In this document: positions 17,240 through 26,160 of the stretch, piece by piece
Layout: each line of letters begins with the position of its first letter
How positions within the stretch are numbered: position 1 is the first letter of the stretch
From: JAAFJU01 sp043764895
GTDB lineage: Bacteria > Cyanobacteriota > Cyanobacteriia > Leptolyngbyales > Leptolyngbyaceae
Assembly (NCBI GenBank): GCA_043764895.1
Contig: JAYUJY010000174.1
Coordinates: 1 to 64,000 of the forward strand
Direction: 5' to 3'
DNA: 64,000 nucleotides
Position numbers and translations under genes: made by a program
The notes under the pieces: model-generated
Seen by the model: the letters and a program-made list of their open reading frames with translations, nothing else
The model's database searches: none
What the model was told of the DNA's origin: nothing

Positions 17240-20127
17240 GATACAGACTCCAAGGGAGCGAAGGATTTAAGGAACTCACGAATCTTTTTAGTTTGAAAAC
17301 TATTCACAAGCGGACTCAATGCTGCGACAAAAGGTTCAAGTTCAGGATGATTCTTTGAGATTGTTTCTAGAGTGCCCGAGAGCGTCTGCAAATCACCCAT
17401 CATTGCCAAATGGCGTAGTTTTTCAAGCACGTCTGGACTCGGTGCAATCATCGGACCTGTGGGTTGTTTTGGCAGATGGTTTGTACTTGCAGCGGCACTG
17501 GACAAATCCTCGGCAAGAGCATAGGACCACTCTATGGGAAGAAGCTGGCCTAAGTGCGTGACAAGCTGCTCAAACTGAATGGGTTTGGCCAAGAAACCAT
17601 TGGCCCCAGCTTGAAGACTGCGGGTTTGATCAGCCTCAAACACACTGGCGCTGGCGATCAAAATGGGTCGATCGGTCCACTCAGGTTGGGTTCGGAGTTG
17701 TTTGACGAGGCTAGCTCCGTCAAGTTTGGGAAGATTGAGATCGGAGATAGTGAGGTCGGGCTGGAGCGATTGGGCGATGGCTAAACCTGAGGCTCCGTCT
17801 TCGGCTTCTGTGACCTTAAACCCGAGATCTTTGAGCCAGATGGAGAGCAGTTGACGGTTCATCGCATCGTCGTCGATGAGCAGAATGTGCGGGATGAAGT
17901 CGGTTAAAGAAACGTCTGAATTAGGAATGACTTTGCGACTGAATCCGACAATGCGAGAGGGAGTAATAGCCTCGTGCGATCGGCTAGACGTAATCACCGG
18001 AAGCGTGAGGTCGAAGAAGAAAATACTGCCTTCCCCAGCCTGACTCTGGACTTGGAGTTGGCTCTCCATGAGGTTGACGATGTTGGTACTAATGGCGAGA
18101 CCCAAGCCAGTGCCTTCCGATTGTTTGCCCACATCACCCACCTGTTCAAAGGGCAGAAAAATCTTTTCTAACTGCTCAGGCGACATCCCCACTCCAGTGT
18201 CTTCGATTTGAAAGCGTAGCCGTGTGGTGTGATGGACTTTGGGCTGGGCCGCCGTAGACGAGTCGAGTTCGGTGACGCGCAGGGTGACGCTCCCTTGTTC
18301 GGTGAATTTAGTTGCGTTTCCTAAGAGATTAATGAGCACCTGACGCAACCGTTTTTCATCAGATTGGATGCAAATCGGCAGTTGAGCCTGAAAATCCACT
18401 TTAAATTGCAATGCCTTCTGCTCAGCCCTCACTCGACAAATTTCGACCACGCCCTGCAAAAAAGGCAGCAACATGATTTCGCCGGGAGCCAGTTCGAGTT
18501 TGCGCGCTTCGATTTTCGAGAGGTCGAGAATGTCGTTAATTAGGGTCAGCAGATGAGTGCCGCACTGGTGAATGATGTTAACGCCTTCTTTTTCTCCTTG
18601 GCTAAAAGTCTTCGATCGGGACAAAATTTGCGCATATCCAAGAATTCCGTTCAGAGGCGTGCGCAACTCGTGACTCATATTGGCCAAAAATTCGCTTTTG
18701 GCATGGTTCGCGGAGTCGGCGCAGTCTTTGGCGATCATCAGTTCTTGGGTGCGTTCTTGGACCTTGAGTTCGAGGGTTTTGGAATAGTTGCGAAGCTGGT
18801 GGTTGACAATCGCGAGCTGGTCGTTGGATTCTTCGAGTTTTTGTTGTTTGTGAGCGAGCGTTAGGGCAATAGCGCTTGTCATCAGGGTGCTAAGGGTCGG
18901 CACGACGGGAATTAGCCAGCCGGATAAAAAGGCTCCGTAGGCACTTCCTAAAATGACGACAATTCCGGCGCTGGTAACGAAGATAAGGCTGCCTGAGGGA
19001 AGACGCTTGCGCTGCGATCGATCGGCAACGGCCCAACTCACGGCGGTGGCGGCGATCGCCCATGCGGTGATCCAACTATAGGTTAGGGGTGCGGTGAAGC
19101 TTTGGAGTTGGGTGGATTGTTGGAGTGCGCCTGTGGTGAGCTGATGGGCGATATTTGCGTGGATTAGGACGCCGGATGTGGGTTGATCGCCGCCAAACCA
19201 GGACTGGCTATAGGGACTGCCAAAAAAGTCATTGGTACTCTGAGCAATCGAACCAATCAGAACCATTCGATCACGCAAGGTATCGGGTGAGATGCGATCG
19301 GCGAGAATATCCCGCATTTTGACTTGTTTAAATTTCGTGCTGTCGCCATACCAGTTGAGAAAAATCTGATATCCGCCTAGGTCTTGATTCACGTAACCGC
19401 CTTCACTATTGGCAATCTGTCGATAGTGCGTTTTGCCGAGTTGGTAGTAATTTTTAGCTTCGTCCGTAACCTTGAGTTCGATGCCTTTGGTTTTGAGATG
19501 GAGCAGGGCTACTTGGGTGGCGAGGCCCGGTTTGATGGTTTTGTTTTCTTTTTCATCATCGGCGGTCAGTAGTGCTCGACGAATCCGACGATCGCCATCT
19601 AGGGTGAGATCCGCAAGGCCCACTTGCCCCAGTTTCTTAAGTTCGGGGGGCGGGGGAACTCGATCGCCGATGATCTTTTCGACGCCGATTAGTGCGGGTG
19701 TCGTTTGAAATACTTTTTTGAGGTCGTCGTAGCCTTTCCCGACGGGCAGATCACGGTAGAGATCCATGCCAATGGCGGTGGGTTTTTGAGCGCGAATTTT
19801 GGTGATCAGTTGGGCCAGAACGCTGTCTGGAATAGGCCAGTCCCCAACCTGCTGAAGATCTTGTTCATCAATGGTGACGACAATAATTTCAGATTGTTCT
19901 TTAGGGTTTTGCTGGCTTCGCACCCGAAAAAACGTATCACGGGCTTCCCATTCCGGTAGGTTAAATCCGCCGATCGCTTGGATGCCGACAATACTCAGGG
20001 TCACGATCGGCGCAACGCTAAGACAACGCCGCGATCGATAGGCCCAGCTCTGGCTAATCCAACCCTGACGAAGACTTTTTTGGATCTGGAGGAATTTTGG
20101 CAACTGGGGGAAGCGCAATCGAAACAT
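17236..20127 (-). CDS. CHASE2-domain hybrid histidine kinase (CHASE2-TM-HisKA-HATPase-REC)
   Basis: About 963 residues from the ATG at 20127. An N-terminal membrane helix precedes a CHASE2 sensor (WEARDTFFRVRSQQNP to about 340), then three membrane helices (TYSWITAWAIAATAVSWAVA onward), coiled coil, HisKA with SHELRTPLNGILGYAQIL, HATPase with NLLGNATKFTEQG and DTGVGMSPEQ, and a C-terminal REC (LTISDLNLPKLDG). A longer reading back to 20259 would be encoded largely by a family B repeat, so I reject it. Overlaps the downstream REC-kinase by 4 bp. DUF928 and CHAT-TPR genes lie just upstream, a recurrent cyanobacterial neighbourhood for CHASE2 proteins. Confidence 0.88.
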   Translation of the reverse strand: MFRLRFPQLPKFLQIQKSLRQGWISQSWAYRSRRCLSVAPIVTLSIVGIQAIGGFNLPEWEARDTFFRVRSQQNPKEQSEIIVVTIDEQDLQQVGDWPIPDSVLAQLITKIRAQKPTAIGMDLYRDLPVGKGYDDLKKVFQTTPALIGVEKIIGDRVPPPPELKKLGQVGLADLTLDGDRRIRRALLTADDEKENKTIKPGLATQVALLHLKTKGIELKVTDEAKNYYQLGKTHYRQIANSEGGYVNQDLGGYQIFLNWYGDSTKFKQVKMRDILADRISPDTLRDRMVLIGSIAQSTNDFFGSPYSQSWFGGDQPTSGVLIHANIAHQLTTGALQQSTQLQSFTAPLTYSWITAWAIAATAVSWAVADRSQRKRLPSGSLIFVTSAGIVVILGSAYGAFLSGWLIPVVPTLSTLMTSAIALTLAHKQQKLEESNDQLAIVNHQLRNYSKTLELKVQERTQELMIAKDCADSANHAKSEFLANMSHELRTPLNGILGYAQILSRSKTFSQGEKEGVNIIHQCGTHLLTLINDILDLSKIEARKLELAPGEIMLLPFLQGVVEICRVRAEQKALQFKVDFQAQLPICIQSDEKRLRQVLINLLGNATKFTEQGSVTLRVTELDSSTAAQPKVHHTTRLRFQIEDTGVGMSPEQLEKIFLPFEQVGDVGKQSEGTGLGLAISTNIVNLMESQLQVQSQAGEGSIFFFDLTLPVITSSRSHEAITPSRIVGFSRKVIPNSDVSLTDFIPHILLIDDDAMNRQLLSIWLKDLGFKVTEAEDGASGLAIAQSLQPDLTISDLNLPKLDGASLVKQLRTQPEWTDRPILIASASVFEADQTRSLQAGANGFLAKPIQFEQLVTHLGQLLPIEWSYALAEDLSSAAASTNHLPKQPTGPMIAPSPDVLEKLRHLAMMGDLQTLSGTLETISKNHPELEPFVAALSPLVNSFQTKKIREFLKSFAPLESVS

Positions 20128-20212
20128 GGGCAATGCGGTGGGAAAGGGCGACAGCGACGAACGGGAAGATAGGCTGTGAAGAGGGAATAGAGCGTGAAAA
20201 GGAGAATTTAGA

Positions 20213-20285
20213 AAGCCCCCCAGCCCCCAATTCTGGGGGAGCATGATTCCGAACATCACAGAATTGGGGGTTGAGGGCCGGAACT
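20213..20285. repeat. Palindromic repeat, family B, copy 2
   Basis: Shares CCCCCAATTCTGGGGG and AGCATGATTCCGA with the copy at 1682-1760, then the inverse arm CAGAATTGGGGGTTGAGGGCCGG. It lies just upstream of the CHASE2 kinase gene and its reading frame spuriously lengthens that gene's N-terminus. Confidence 0.8.
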
Positions 20286-20323
20286 TTATGTCTACGCAAA
20301 GACCTGAACGAAGATCTTAGAGG

Positions 20324-21313
20324 CTACTGGTATTGCAGCATGGGCGCAGACTGAATCGACTGCAATCCTACGGAGGTCAGTAGTTCTTGCCAGTTCTTGC
20401 GCGATGCCTCATGATCAGGCTTTTGCTCGATCGCTTCGGCAAGGGCAGATGCACTGTCATACCAGATGCCAACACTGGCAAGCGCCTCGGCTCGGGCGAT
20501 CGCATCGGGCTTTTTCAAGGCGGCGGTCATTTCAGCCGTGGGTGCGATGCGTTGAATCCAGCCGTCCACGTAGGGCGTACTCGGACTCAGACGACCATCG
20601 ATTTTCAAGGCCGTAAGCCACTGATAGTTTTTTCCTACGTCTAGCGCAGGAACCGAGGCGGGCAGTTGGACCCGTGCGATGCCTGCTTCCCCTGAAATCG
20701 GCAAAACAGTCTGATAGATCAACTGTCCAGCTTCATCCTTAAGGCTAAAGACCGCTTCTTCAGCATTGGATTCGGGCAAGTAAACCAAAATGCTCGGACG
20801 ATCGGATAGCGTTGTCCCGTAGAACTCTTGTGGCACTAAGGCCATTAGGGCTGCGGGATACTGAGTAGACTCTGCGGGATTGACGTAGGCCGTGGCATCA
20901 CGAGAGGCTCCACCCGCCGTTTGCTTCGGGGCGCTACCGCTGGAGAACATGGCCCCACGGGATGCGCCGCCCACTGCCCGCAAGACTCGACCTGTGGGTT
21001 TGAACAGGATGCCGCGAGAGGCTCCTCCGACGGATTGGCGAATGGTTCGACCCGGCATGGGCTTGAACAAGGTGCCGCGAGAGGCTCCTCCGACGGAGGT
21101 TTTGGGTGCGCCGCCGTTACGGGAGACAAATTGGGTTCCCCGAGATGCGCCGCCTGTGGATTGTTTTGGGGCGGCATTTTGGCGGGAGGGCTTGAATATG
21201 ACGGCTTGGGCTGGGGTCATTTCAAGGGCGATCGCGCCTAGGGTGAGGGCGATCAGACTCCAACGGCTCACGAGGGAGCTGGTATGGGTTCCGATCGTAG
21301 ATTTCCTAACCAT
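20324..21313 (-). CDS. DUF928 exported protein with GGASRG repeats
   Basis: 329 residues from the ATG at 21313, chosen because GGAG lies 6 nt upstream. A signal peptide (LIALTLGAIALEMTPAQA) is followed by five spaced copies of a GGASRG/D motif between about residues 50 and 140, then the DUF928 domain (ALVPQEFYGTTLSDRPSILV, PVQ-like beta-rich segments, AEALASVGIWYDSASALAEA). DUF928 proteins are almost confined to cyanobacteria and often sit beside CHAT and CHASE2 genes, as here. Function unknown; the repeat region may be a flexible, positively charged linker. Confidence 0.85.
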   Translation of the reverse strand: MVRKSTIGTHTSSLVSRWSLIALTLGAIALEMTPAQAVIFKPSRQNAAPKQSTGGASRGTQFVSRNGGAPKTSVGGASRGTLFKPMPGRTIRQSVGGASRGILFKPTGRVLRAVGGASRGAMFSSGSAPKQTAGGASRDATAYVNPAESTQYPAALMALVPQEFYGTTLSDRPSILVYLPESNAEEAVFSLKDEAGQLIYQTVLPISGEAGIARVQLPASVPALDVGKNYQWLTALKIDGRLSPSTPYVDGWIQRIAPTAEMTAALKKPDAIARAEALASVGIWYDSASALAEAIEQKPDHEASRKNWQELLTSVGLQSIQSAPMLQYQ

Positions 21314-21549
21314 ATATTCTCCGAAGATATATTTGAGAGGGAGTTGTTTCATGCGTAAACACGGATGAAGAGATCATTCTTTAGCGTAAACAAGGTTGAT
21401 GAGTCTAGTCGGTCGTGGAATTGCGTGTTTCCTCGACTGACAGCGGTTGGATGCCGCCGTTTTTCAGTAAAACTACTCTTTTTTGAGGGATCTTTTGAGG
21501 AATCTAAGGTAAGCGTCTGACGCCAGTTAGGGGCTACACCCATTGCGGT

Positions 21550-24228
21550 CTAACGCCAGTTGCCGACCAAGACAAATCCCGACCAGAAAAAGGGATCGTC
21601 AAAGTCGGTTTGTTTCATAATTTCGATTTGGGCTTGGCGGAGGGCTTCGGCCTTGGTGGTGCCCGGTTGGCGGAGGTGAGTATAGAAGCGGGTCATCAGG
21701 CTTGCAGCGGCGGCGTCCTTGACGGGCCATAGGGTGGCAAGAGTCGATCGTGCGCCTGATTTGACCGCGAGTCCAGCGAGTCCTAGGGCCGCATATTCAT
21801 CGCCCGCTGCCGTGTCGCAGGCACTGAGGACCAATAGTTCAATCGCTCTGGTGCGGCTAGTCTGCCGGGATTGGAGCACTTCTGACAGTTCTTTGATGTT
21901 CATCCGTCCGTCCCAGGTCAGCAGGAAAGTTTCTTCTTGCCGGGAGCTAAATTGACCGTGGGTGGCGAGGTGGACGACATCGGCGGAGCTATTGCTGAGC
22001 CTGTCGGCAAGGGCTTTGCTGGTAAATTGCTCGTTGAGCAGGGTCCGGGAGTTGACGAGATCGGCGATTTGTTGGATTTCTTTTTTGACGGCGGGGAGTG
22101 CGCTAAAACCCGATCGAGATTCGCTGATACCGCCAACGACGGCTCCAATATGTTGGTTGTCGAGGGGTTTGTCGGCCATGAGCTGCAATCCTGGGGAAAG
22201 CGTCACGGCATATTTTTCGATCAGATATTGTTTTCCGTCGTAGAGCGCCGCCATGGGAATGTTCCGCAGTTGGCCGTCTAGTACGAAGACGAGGGTTTTT
22301 GTATCCTTGAGGGCACCTGCTGTTTCTGCCGGACGGATCAGCCAATCGTAGAGCTGACTGGAAATCTCTAGGCGCGTTTTGCGATCGGAGACGGGGTTAA
22401 TGGCCGCAAGGAGATTGTTGAGGGTGGTGTTGACCTGTTGGTTATTCCGATTGCTGCTGTGGTAGCGCAGAGGCTGTCCGGCGGTAGAGAAGATCACGGC
22501 AATGCGTTCGGGGAGCAGAATCGGGTAGACGACGGTGGCGGTGCGATCGACTTGATCGATTTGCTTGGCTTTGTCAAGGCAGGCTTCCCGAAAGAAATTA
22601 TCGAGTTCGGCCACTTGCAAGGCTTCAATCAGGTTTCGAGCTTGGGTTAGCTCCTCTTGGTTGGGGTTCTGCGTCAGCAAAATATCCACCATTTCCCGAT
22701 ACACAGGTTCCACGCTCTCACGGAAGGAGAACTGGATTTCAGGATTGATCGCTACGAGATCCCCACGCAGGGCTTGCAGCGCTTTGGTGGCCTCTTGATA
22801 GGCTTGCAGGGCACGCGATCGATCGTTTTGGGCGTTTAGAATCTGGCCGAGTTGCCATGCGGATTGAGAGATGATGTGTTCGGCTTGCAGTTGGCGCGCG
22901 ATCGCGAGGGATTGTTCGGTGACTTGCTGGGCTTCACGCAACTGTTTGGCTTCGACGTAGACCTGTCCCAATTGATGCAGACCGTAGGCTTCGGCTTCGG
23001 CGTCTCCTAAACCTCGGGCGGACTGAATGGCTTGGGCTAGCCACTCGGACAAGTCTCGGAGCGGGGCGACTTGGGTGGGATCTTTTAGTCGGTTGATGTT
23101 TGCGGTGAGGTTGATGATGCTGTAAATCGAGAGGCGGCTAGGGGGGAGTTTGAGGAGCTGCGATCGGATATTGGGAAGGCGTGCATTGACTTCCTTGAGG
23201 TTGCCTTGGTTGAGGTAGATATTGAACTGTCCGAGTTGGGCTTGAACTTTTTCCAGTGGATTGACGGCCACTTTTTCCGCTTCTTCGAGATATTTCAACG
23301 CCGTTTCGTCTTTGCCGCTGCTATTGCAGGCATCCCCTAGCGCTAGGAGGGCAGAGCTAAGTTCTGGCGCAGATTTAAGCCGACGGGCGGTCATCACAGC
23401 AGCTTCGAGAGCGGCTTGACTTCCGGTCATGTCACCGACGACTTGCAACACGCTTCCGAGATTCCGAAATCCTGAGATTTTTAAGTCGGAGTCGGGGAGG
23501 GTGACGAGTTTTTGGTTTAAGCCTTCAAGTTGAGTTTTGGCACGACGATAGAAGCCTAGGCTCTGGAGCGCTTGGGCTTGGTTGATTTGGCTTCCAATAT
23601 TGCCAACGGTGTCGCCTGCTTTTTCGTAGTATTGTGCAGACTGTTGCCAGGTAGCGAGGGCGAGTTCGGCTTTTCCCGTTTGGAGTAAGATGCCCGCTTG
23701 GGTGTTGAGAACCTGCGCCCAGAGCGTCGCGTCGGTACCTTTGCCGCCTTGCGTTTGGGACTGTTCTTTGAGGAGTTTTAGGCTGGTATTAATGGCTTCT
23801 CTCGCGGCATCCCATTGATTGAGTTCTTGTTGGGCGAGGGCGAGGTAGTTCAGCGCTAGGGCTTGGGTCGTGCGATCGCCTTGACTAGCGGCTTGGTCGG
23901 CGGCGGCTTGCCAGAGTTTTGCGGCGGCGTTGAATTGTCCGGCTTGATAGGCCGATCGTCCGGCTTCTAAGCCTCCCGTGGCGTCCTTGAGGGGTGCAAA
24001 GGTGGGTGCAGCGGCGATCGAACCGGGCACTGGATTAGGGACTAGGCGATCGAGTGCGGCGGGAACGGTGCGTTTGCTGGGGGTGGGGTTGGCGAGGGTC
24101 TGGGCCGTTGCAAACAGAGGCACACTCATACAGCCTAAGGTGCTAGCCAGCAGGGCATGACGCAAAATCTTCGAGGTCCAGATGGACACCGAAGGCTGAA
24201 CAGGATGAAGGCAAGGGCGATCGCGCAT
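21550..24228 (-). CDS. Exported TPR-CHAT protein (caspase-like peptidase domain)
   Basis: 892 residues. N-terminal signal sequence (ILRHALLASTLGCMSVPLFA), about ten TPR-type helical repeats (residues 75-480), and a C-terminal CHAT domain with both catalytic residues: His in VVHLATHGQFSS and Cys in LLVLSACDTAAGDEYAALG, followed by GARSTLATLWPVKD. CHAT domains are caspase-family proteases; TPR-CHAT proteins in other bacteria are activated by partner binding. It lies 236 bp upstream of the DUF928 gene on the same strand. The GC-rich, G-biased coding strand is typical of such paralogues. Substrate unknown. Confidence 0.9.
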   Translation of the reverse strand: MRDRPCLHPVQPSVSIWTSKILRHALLASTLGCMSVPLFATAQTLANPTPSKRTVPAALDRLVPNPVPGSIAAAPTFAPLKDATGGLEAGRSAYQAGQFNAAAKLWQAAADQAASQGDRTTQALALNYLALAQQELNQWDAAREAINTSLKLLKEQSQTQGGKGTDATLWAQVLNTQAGILLQTGKAELALATWQQSAQYYEKAGDTVGNIGSQINQAQALQSLGFYRRAKTQLEGLNQKLVTLPDSDLKISGFRNLGSVLQVVGDMTGSQAALEAAVMTARRLKSAPELSSALLALGDACNSSGKDETALKYLEEAEKVAVNPLEKVQAQLGQFNIYLNQGNLKEVNARLPNIRSQLLKLPPSRLSIYSIINLTANINRLKDPTQVAPLRDLSEWLAQAIQSARGLGDAEAEAYGLHQLGQVYVEAKQLREAQQVTEQSLAIARQLQAEHIISQSAWQLGQILNAQNDRSRALQAYQEATKALQALRGDLVAINPEIQFSFRESVEPVYREMVDILLTQNPNQEELTQARNLIEALQVAELDNFFREACLDKAKQIDQVDRTATVVYPILLPERIAVIFSTAGQPLRYHSSNRNNQQVNTTLNNLLAAINPVSDRKTRLEISSQLYDWLIRPAETAGALKDTKTLVFVLDGQLRNIPMAALYDGKQYLIEKYAVTLSPGLQLMADKPLDNQHIGAVVGGISESRSGFSALPAVKKEIQQIADLVNSRTLLNEQFTSKALADRLSNSSADVVHLATHGQFSSRQEETFLLTWDGRMNIKELSEVLQSRQTSRTRAIELLVLSACDTAAGDEYAALGLAGLAVKSGARSTLATLWPVKDAAAASLMTRFYTHLRQPGTTKAEALRQAQIEIMKQTDFDDPFFWSGFVLVGNWR

Positions 24229-24381
24229 AAGAACTGGGGTACGAACTCAGGGTGATTGTAGTTGTTCCCTAGAGTGCCCAGCTTTACAACGAGATTGCGC
24301 GTTTGAATTTAAATAAATGTTAAATCAGCTTTAAATATAGGTTGGCTTTAAAGCTAAGGAACAAAGCTGTATTAAAATCAG

Positions 24382-24512
24382 GCTTTGGGCACGGCATAGC
24401 CATGCCCCTACACTCTCTGAAACCCGGATCTGTTGGGGAATGGCTCGCCGTGCCCCAAACCCAACGAGGAGGAGTTGAATCGCTGGATTACTCAAGCCGC
24501 AGACGATTGGGG
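24382..24512. repeat. Dispersed palindromic repeat, family C, copy 3
   Basis: GGGCACGGCATAGCCATGCCCCTACA, a spacer, then TGGCTCGCCGTGCCCCAAACCCAACGAGG and a diverged tail ACTCAAGCCGCAGACGA. The 300-bp gap 24229-24528 also holds an AT-rich TTTAAA-rich stretch that is probably the CHAT promoter; nothing else is seen. Confidence 0.75.
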
Positions 24513-24528
24513 AAAATTGTAGATCTTA

Positions 24529-25239
24529 TTAAGTTCTGATTTCTAACCCATTGGATTCTAATGCTTTAAACCGATCGAGCAAACTTGCTTCGTTATGAAG
24601 GTCAATATCTTTATTGAATTGCTCAGATTCATAGTAGGCTCTAGACCTAAAGCTTGCTTCTTGCTCATATCGATCGGCATTTTTATATCGACGAATGGAT
24701 GCTGCTAGGACATTAGGAAAATAAATCTGCTGGGAAAACACTTCGCTAGAGCGTTCTAGCCTGATCTGAGCGTACTTCTCGAAGCTTTCAGCGGCAAATG
24801 CAATACAGTTGTTTAGGAACAAGTTGTACCGAAATTCATCTAGGTGTAGCTTTGGCGATCGTGTGTTTGTCCCGACAAATAGTTCATCAATGAGTACACT
24901 TGATACCATCTTGGTGATAAATTCATCGCCTCCAAACGGTGGTGATTTCTTAAAGTACATTCGATCGACGCGCCTTATATCTCTCTGATCGTCGCGAAGC
25001 TGGCCTTCTGGGTAAAAAGAGCAGGTGTAGAGTTCAGGAATCAGTTGGCCGTAGCTATTCTTTTTGGTGAGCAGACAGGCTTCTTTATCACTGGCTTTTT
25101 GACAGGCTCTTAGCTTTTGGATATCAAACTTCATTCCAGCAAGATAAGCATGGCCGATCGAATTTTCACCATCGGTCGATTCGACGCCCAACATGAGAAG
25201 AGCCATAGTCTGATTTGAACTAGTCTGATTTGAACTCAT
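24529..25239 (-). CDS. Uncharacterised protein, possibly permuted papain-like (NlpC/LRAT-type) fold
   Basis: 236 residues, no signal peptide or membrane helix. Not recognised as a named family. An early GHAYLAG and a later NNCIAFAAESF have the His-then-Cys order of circularly permuted NlpC/P60, PPPDE and LRAT-like proteins, so a thiol hydrolase is possible. A GGAG site precedes the ATG. The first residues contain a duplicated SNQT. It starts 3 bp after the S-formylglutathione hydrolase gene, so it is probably co-transcribed with the formaldehyde pathway. Function is a guess. Confidence 0.6.
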   Translation of the reverse strand: MSSNQTSSNQTMALLMLGVESTDGENSIGHAYLAGMKFDIQKLRACQKASDKEACLLTKKNSYGQLIPELYTCSFYPEGQLRDDQRDIRRVDRMYFKKSPPFGGDEFITKMVSSVLIDELFVGTNTRSPKLHLDEFRYNLFLNNCIAFAAESFEKYAQIRLERSSEVFSQQIYFPNVLAASIRRYKNADRYEQEASFRSRAYYESEQFNKDIDLHNEASLLDRFKALESNGLEIRT

Positions 25240-25242
25240 TCT

Positions 25243-26115
25243 TTAAATCTCCAATAATTTCCTTGCATGATGGACTAAATGATCGCGAATAAGACTTGTA
25301 ATGAAGTAGTAACTGTGGTCATAGTGTTCATGAAGCCGTAGGTTTAGGGTTTTCCCAGCCGATCGACAAGCGGTTTCAAACCGTTCTGGCTGGAGCTGAA
25401 GCTGAAGAAATTGGTCGTCCAATCCTTGATCGATTAGAATCACATCCTCAAACGTCGATCGTGCCACTAATTCACACGCATCATACTCAGCCCAAGCTAG
25501 TTTGTCCTCACCCAAATACAATCCCAACGCAGCTTGTCCCCAGGGGGCTTTGGTTGGTGCGACGATCGGAGAAAAAGCCGACACGCTAAGGTATTTTTCT
25601 GGATTTCGCAGGGCACAAACCAGCGCTCCATGACCGCCCATGCTGTGACCGAAGATGCTTTGTTTTACGCGTCCATTGTTGCCAACGGCTACAGGAAAAT
25701 GCGCCTGAATGATCGCGGGGAGTTCTTCCGTGACGTAGGTATACATTTGGTAGTGCGATCGCCAGGGTTCTTGGGTTGCATCGACATAAAACCCTGCGCC
25801 CTGACCGAGATCGGTGCGATCGCTCAAGTCTGCAACCTGCACCCCACGCGGACTCGTATCCGATGCCACCAGCATGATTCCCAACTCCGCCGCCACTACG
25901 ATCGCCCCAGATTTCGCCATGAAATTTTCGTCACTGCACGTCAACCCCGACAAAAAATACAGCGCAGGCACTGGCTGCCTTACCGCTTGCGGCGGAACAT
26001 ACACCGAAAAATTCATCGCACTCTGACAACACACAGATTCATGACGATAAAACCCGATCGTCCCCCCAAAACAGCAATGCTTCGATCGCACTATCAGTTC
26101 ACCTAATTCACTCAT
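25243..26115 (-). CDS. fghA: S-formylglutathione hydrolase
   Basis: 290 residues, alpha/beta hydrolase of the esterase D family. Nucleophile elbow GHSMGGHGALVCALRNP, FLSGLTCSDENFMAKSGA near the N-terminus, and LIDQGLDDQFL with HYDHSYYFI supplying Asp and His. It hydrolyses S-formylglutathione to formate and glutathione, the second step of formaldehyde detoxification. A strong purine-rich site lies before the ATG. The gene follows the class III alcohol dehydrogenase by 45 bp on the same strand. Confidence 0.95.
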   Translation of the reverse strand: MSELGELIVRSKHCCFGGTIGFYRHESVCCQSAMNFSVYVPPQAVRQPVPALYFLSGLTCSDENFMAKSGAIVVAAELGIMLVASDTSPRGVQVADLSDRTDLGQGAGFYVDATQEPWRSHYQMYTYVTEELPAIIQAHFPVAVGNNGRVKQSIFGHSMGGHGALVCALRNPEKYLSVSAFSPIVAPTKAPWGQAALGLYLGEDKLAWAEYDACELVARSTFEDVILIDQGLDDQFLQLQLQPERFETACRSAGKTLNLRLHEHYDHSYYFITSLIRDHLVHHARKLLEI

Positions 26116-26160
26116 CTCCCCCTCCCAAAATTCTCAATTCTCAATTCACCCTTCTCAATT

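Noticed and set aside
20128..20259. 44-residue N-terminal extension of the CHASE2 kinase
   Set aside because: Encoded largely by the family B palindrome; no ribosome site; the hydrophobic start after 20127 fits better.
25534..26106. 190-codon plus-strand frame
   Set aside because: Antisense to S-formylglutathione hydrolase, whose catalytic motifs are intact.
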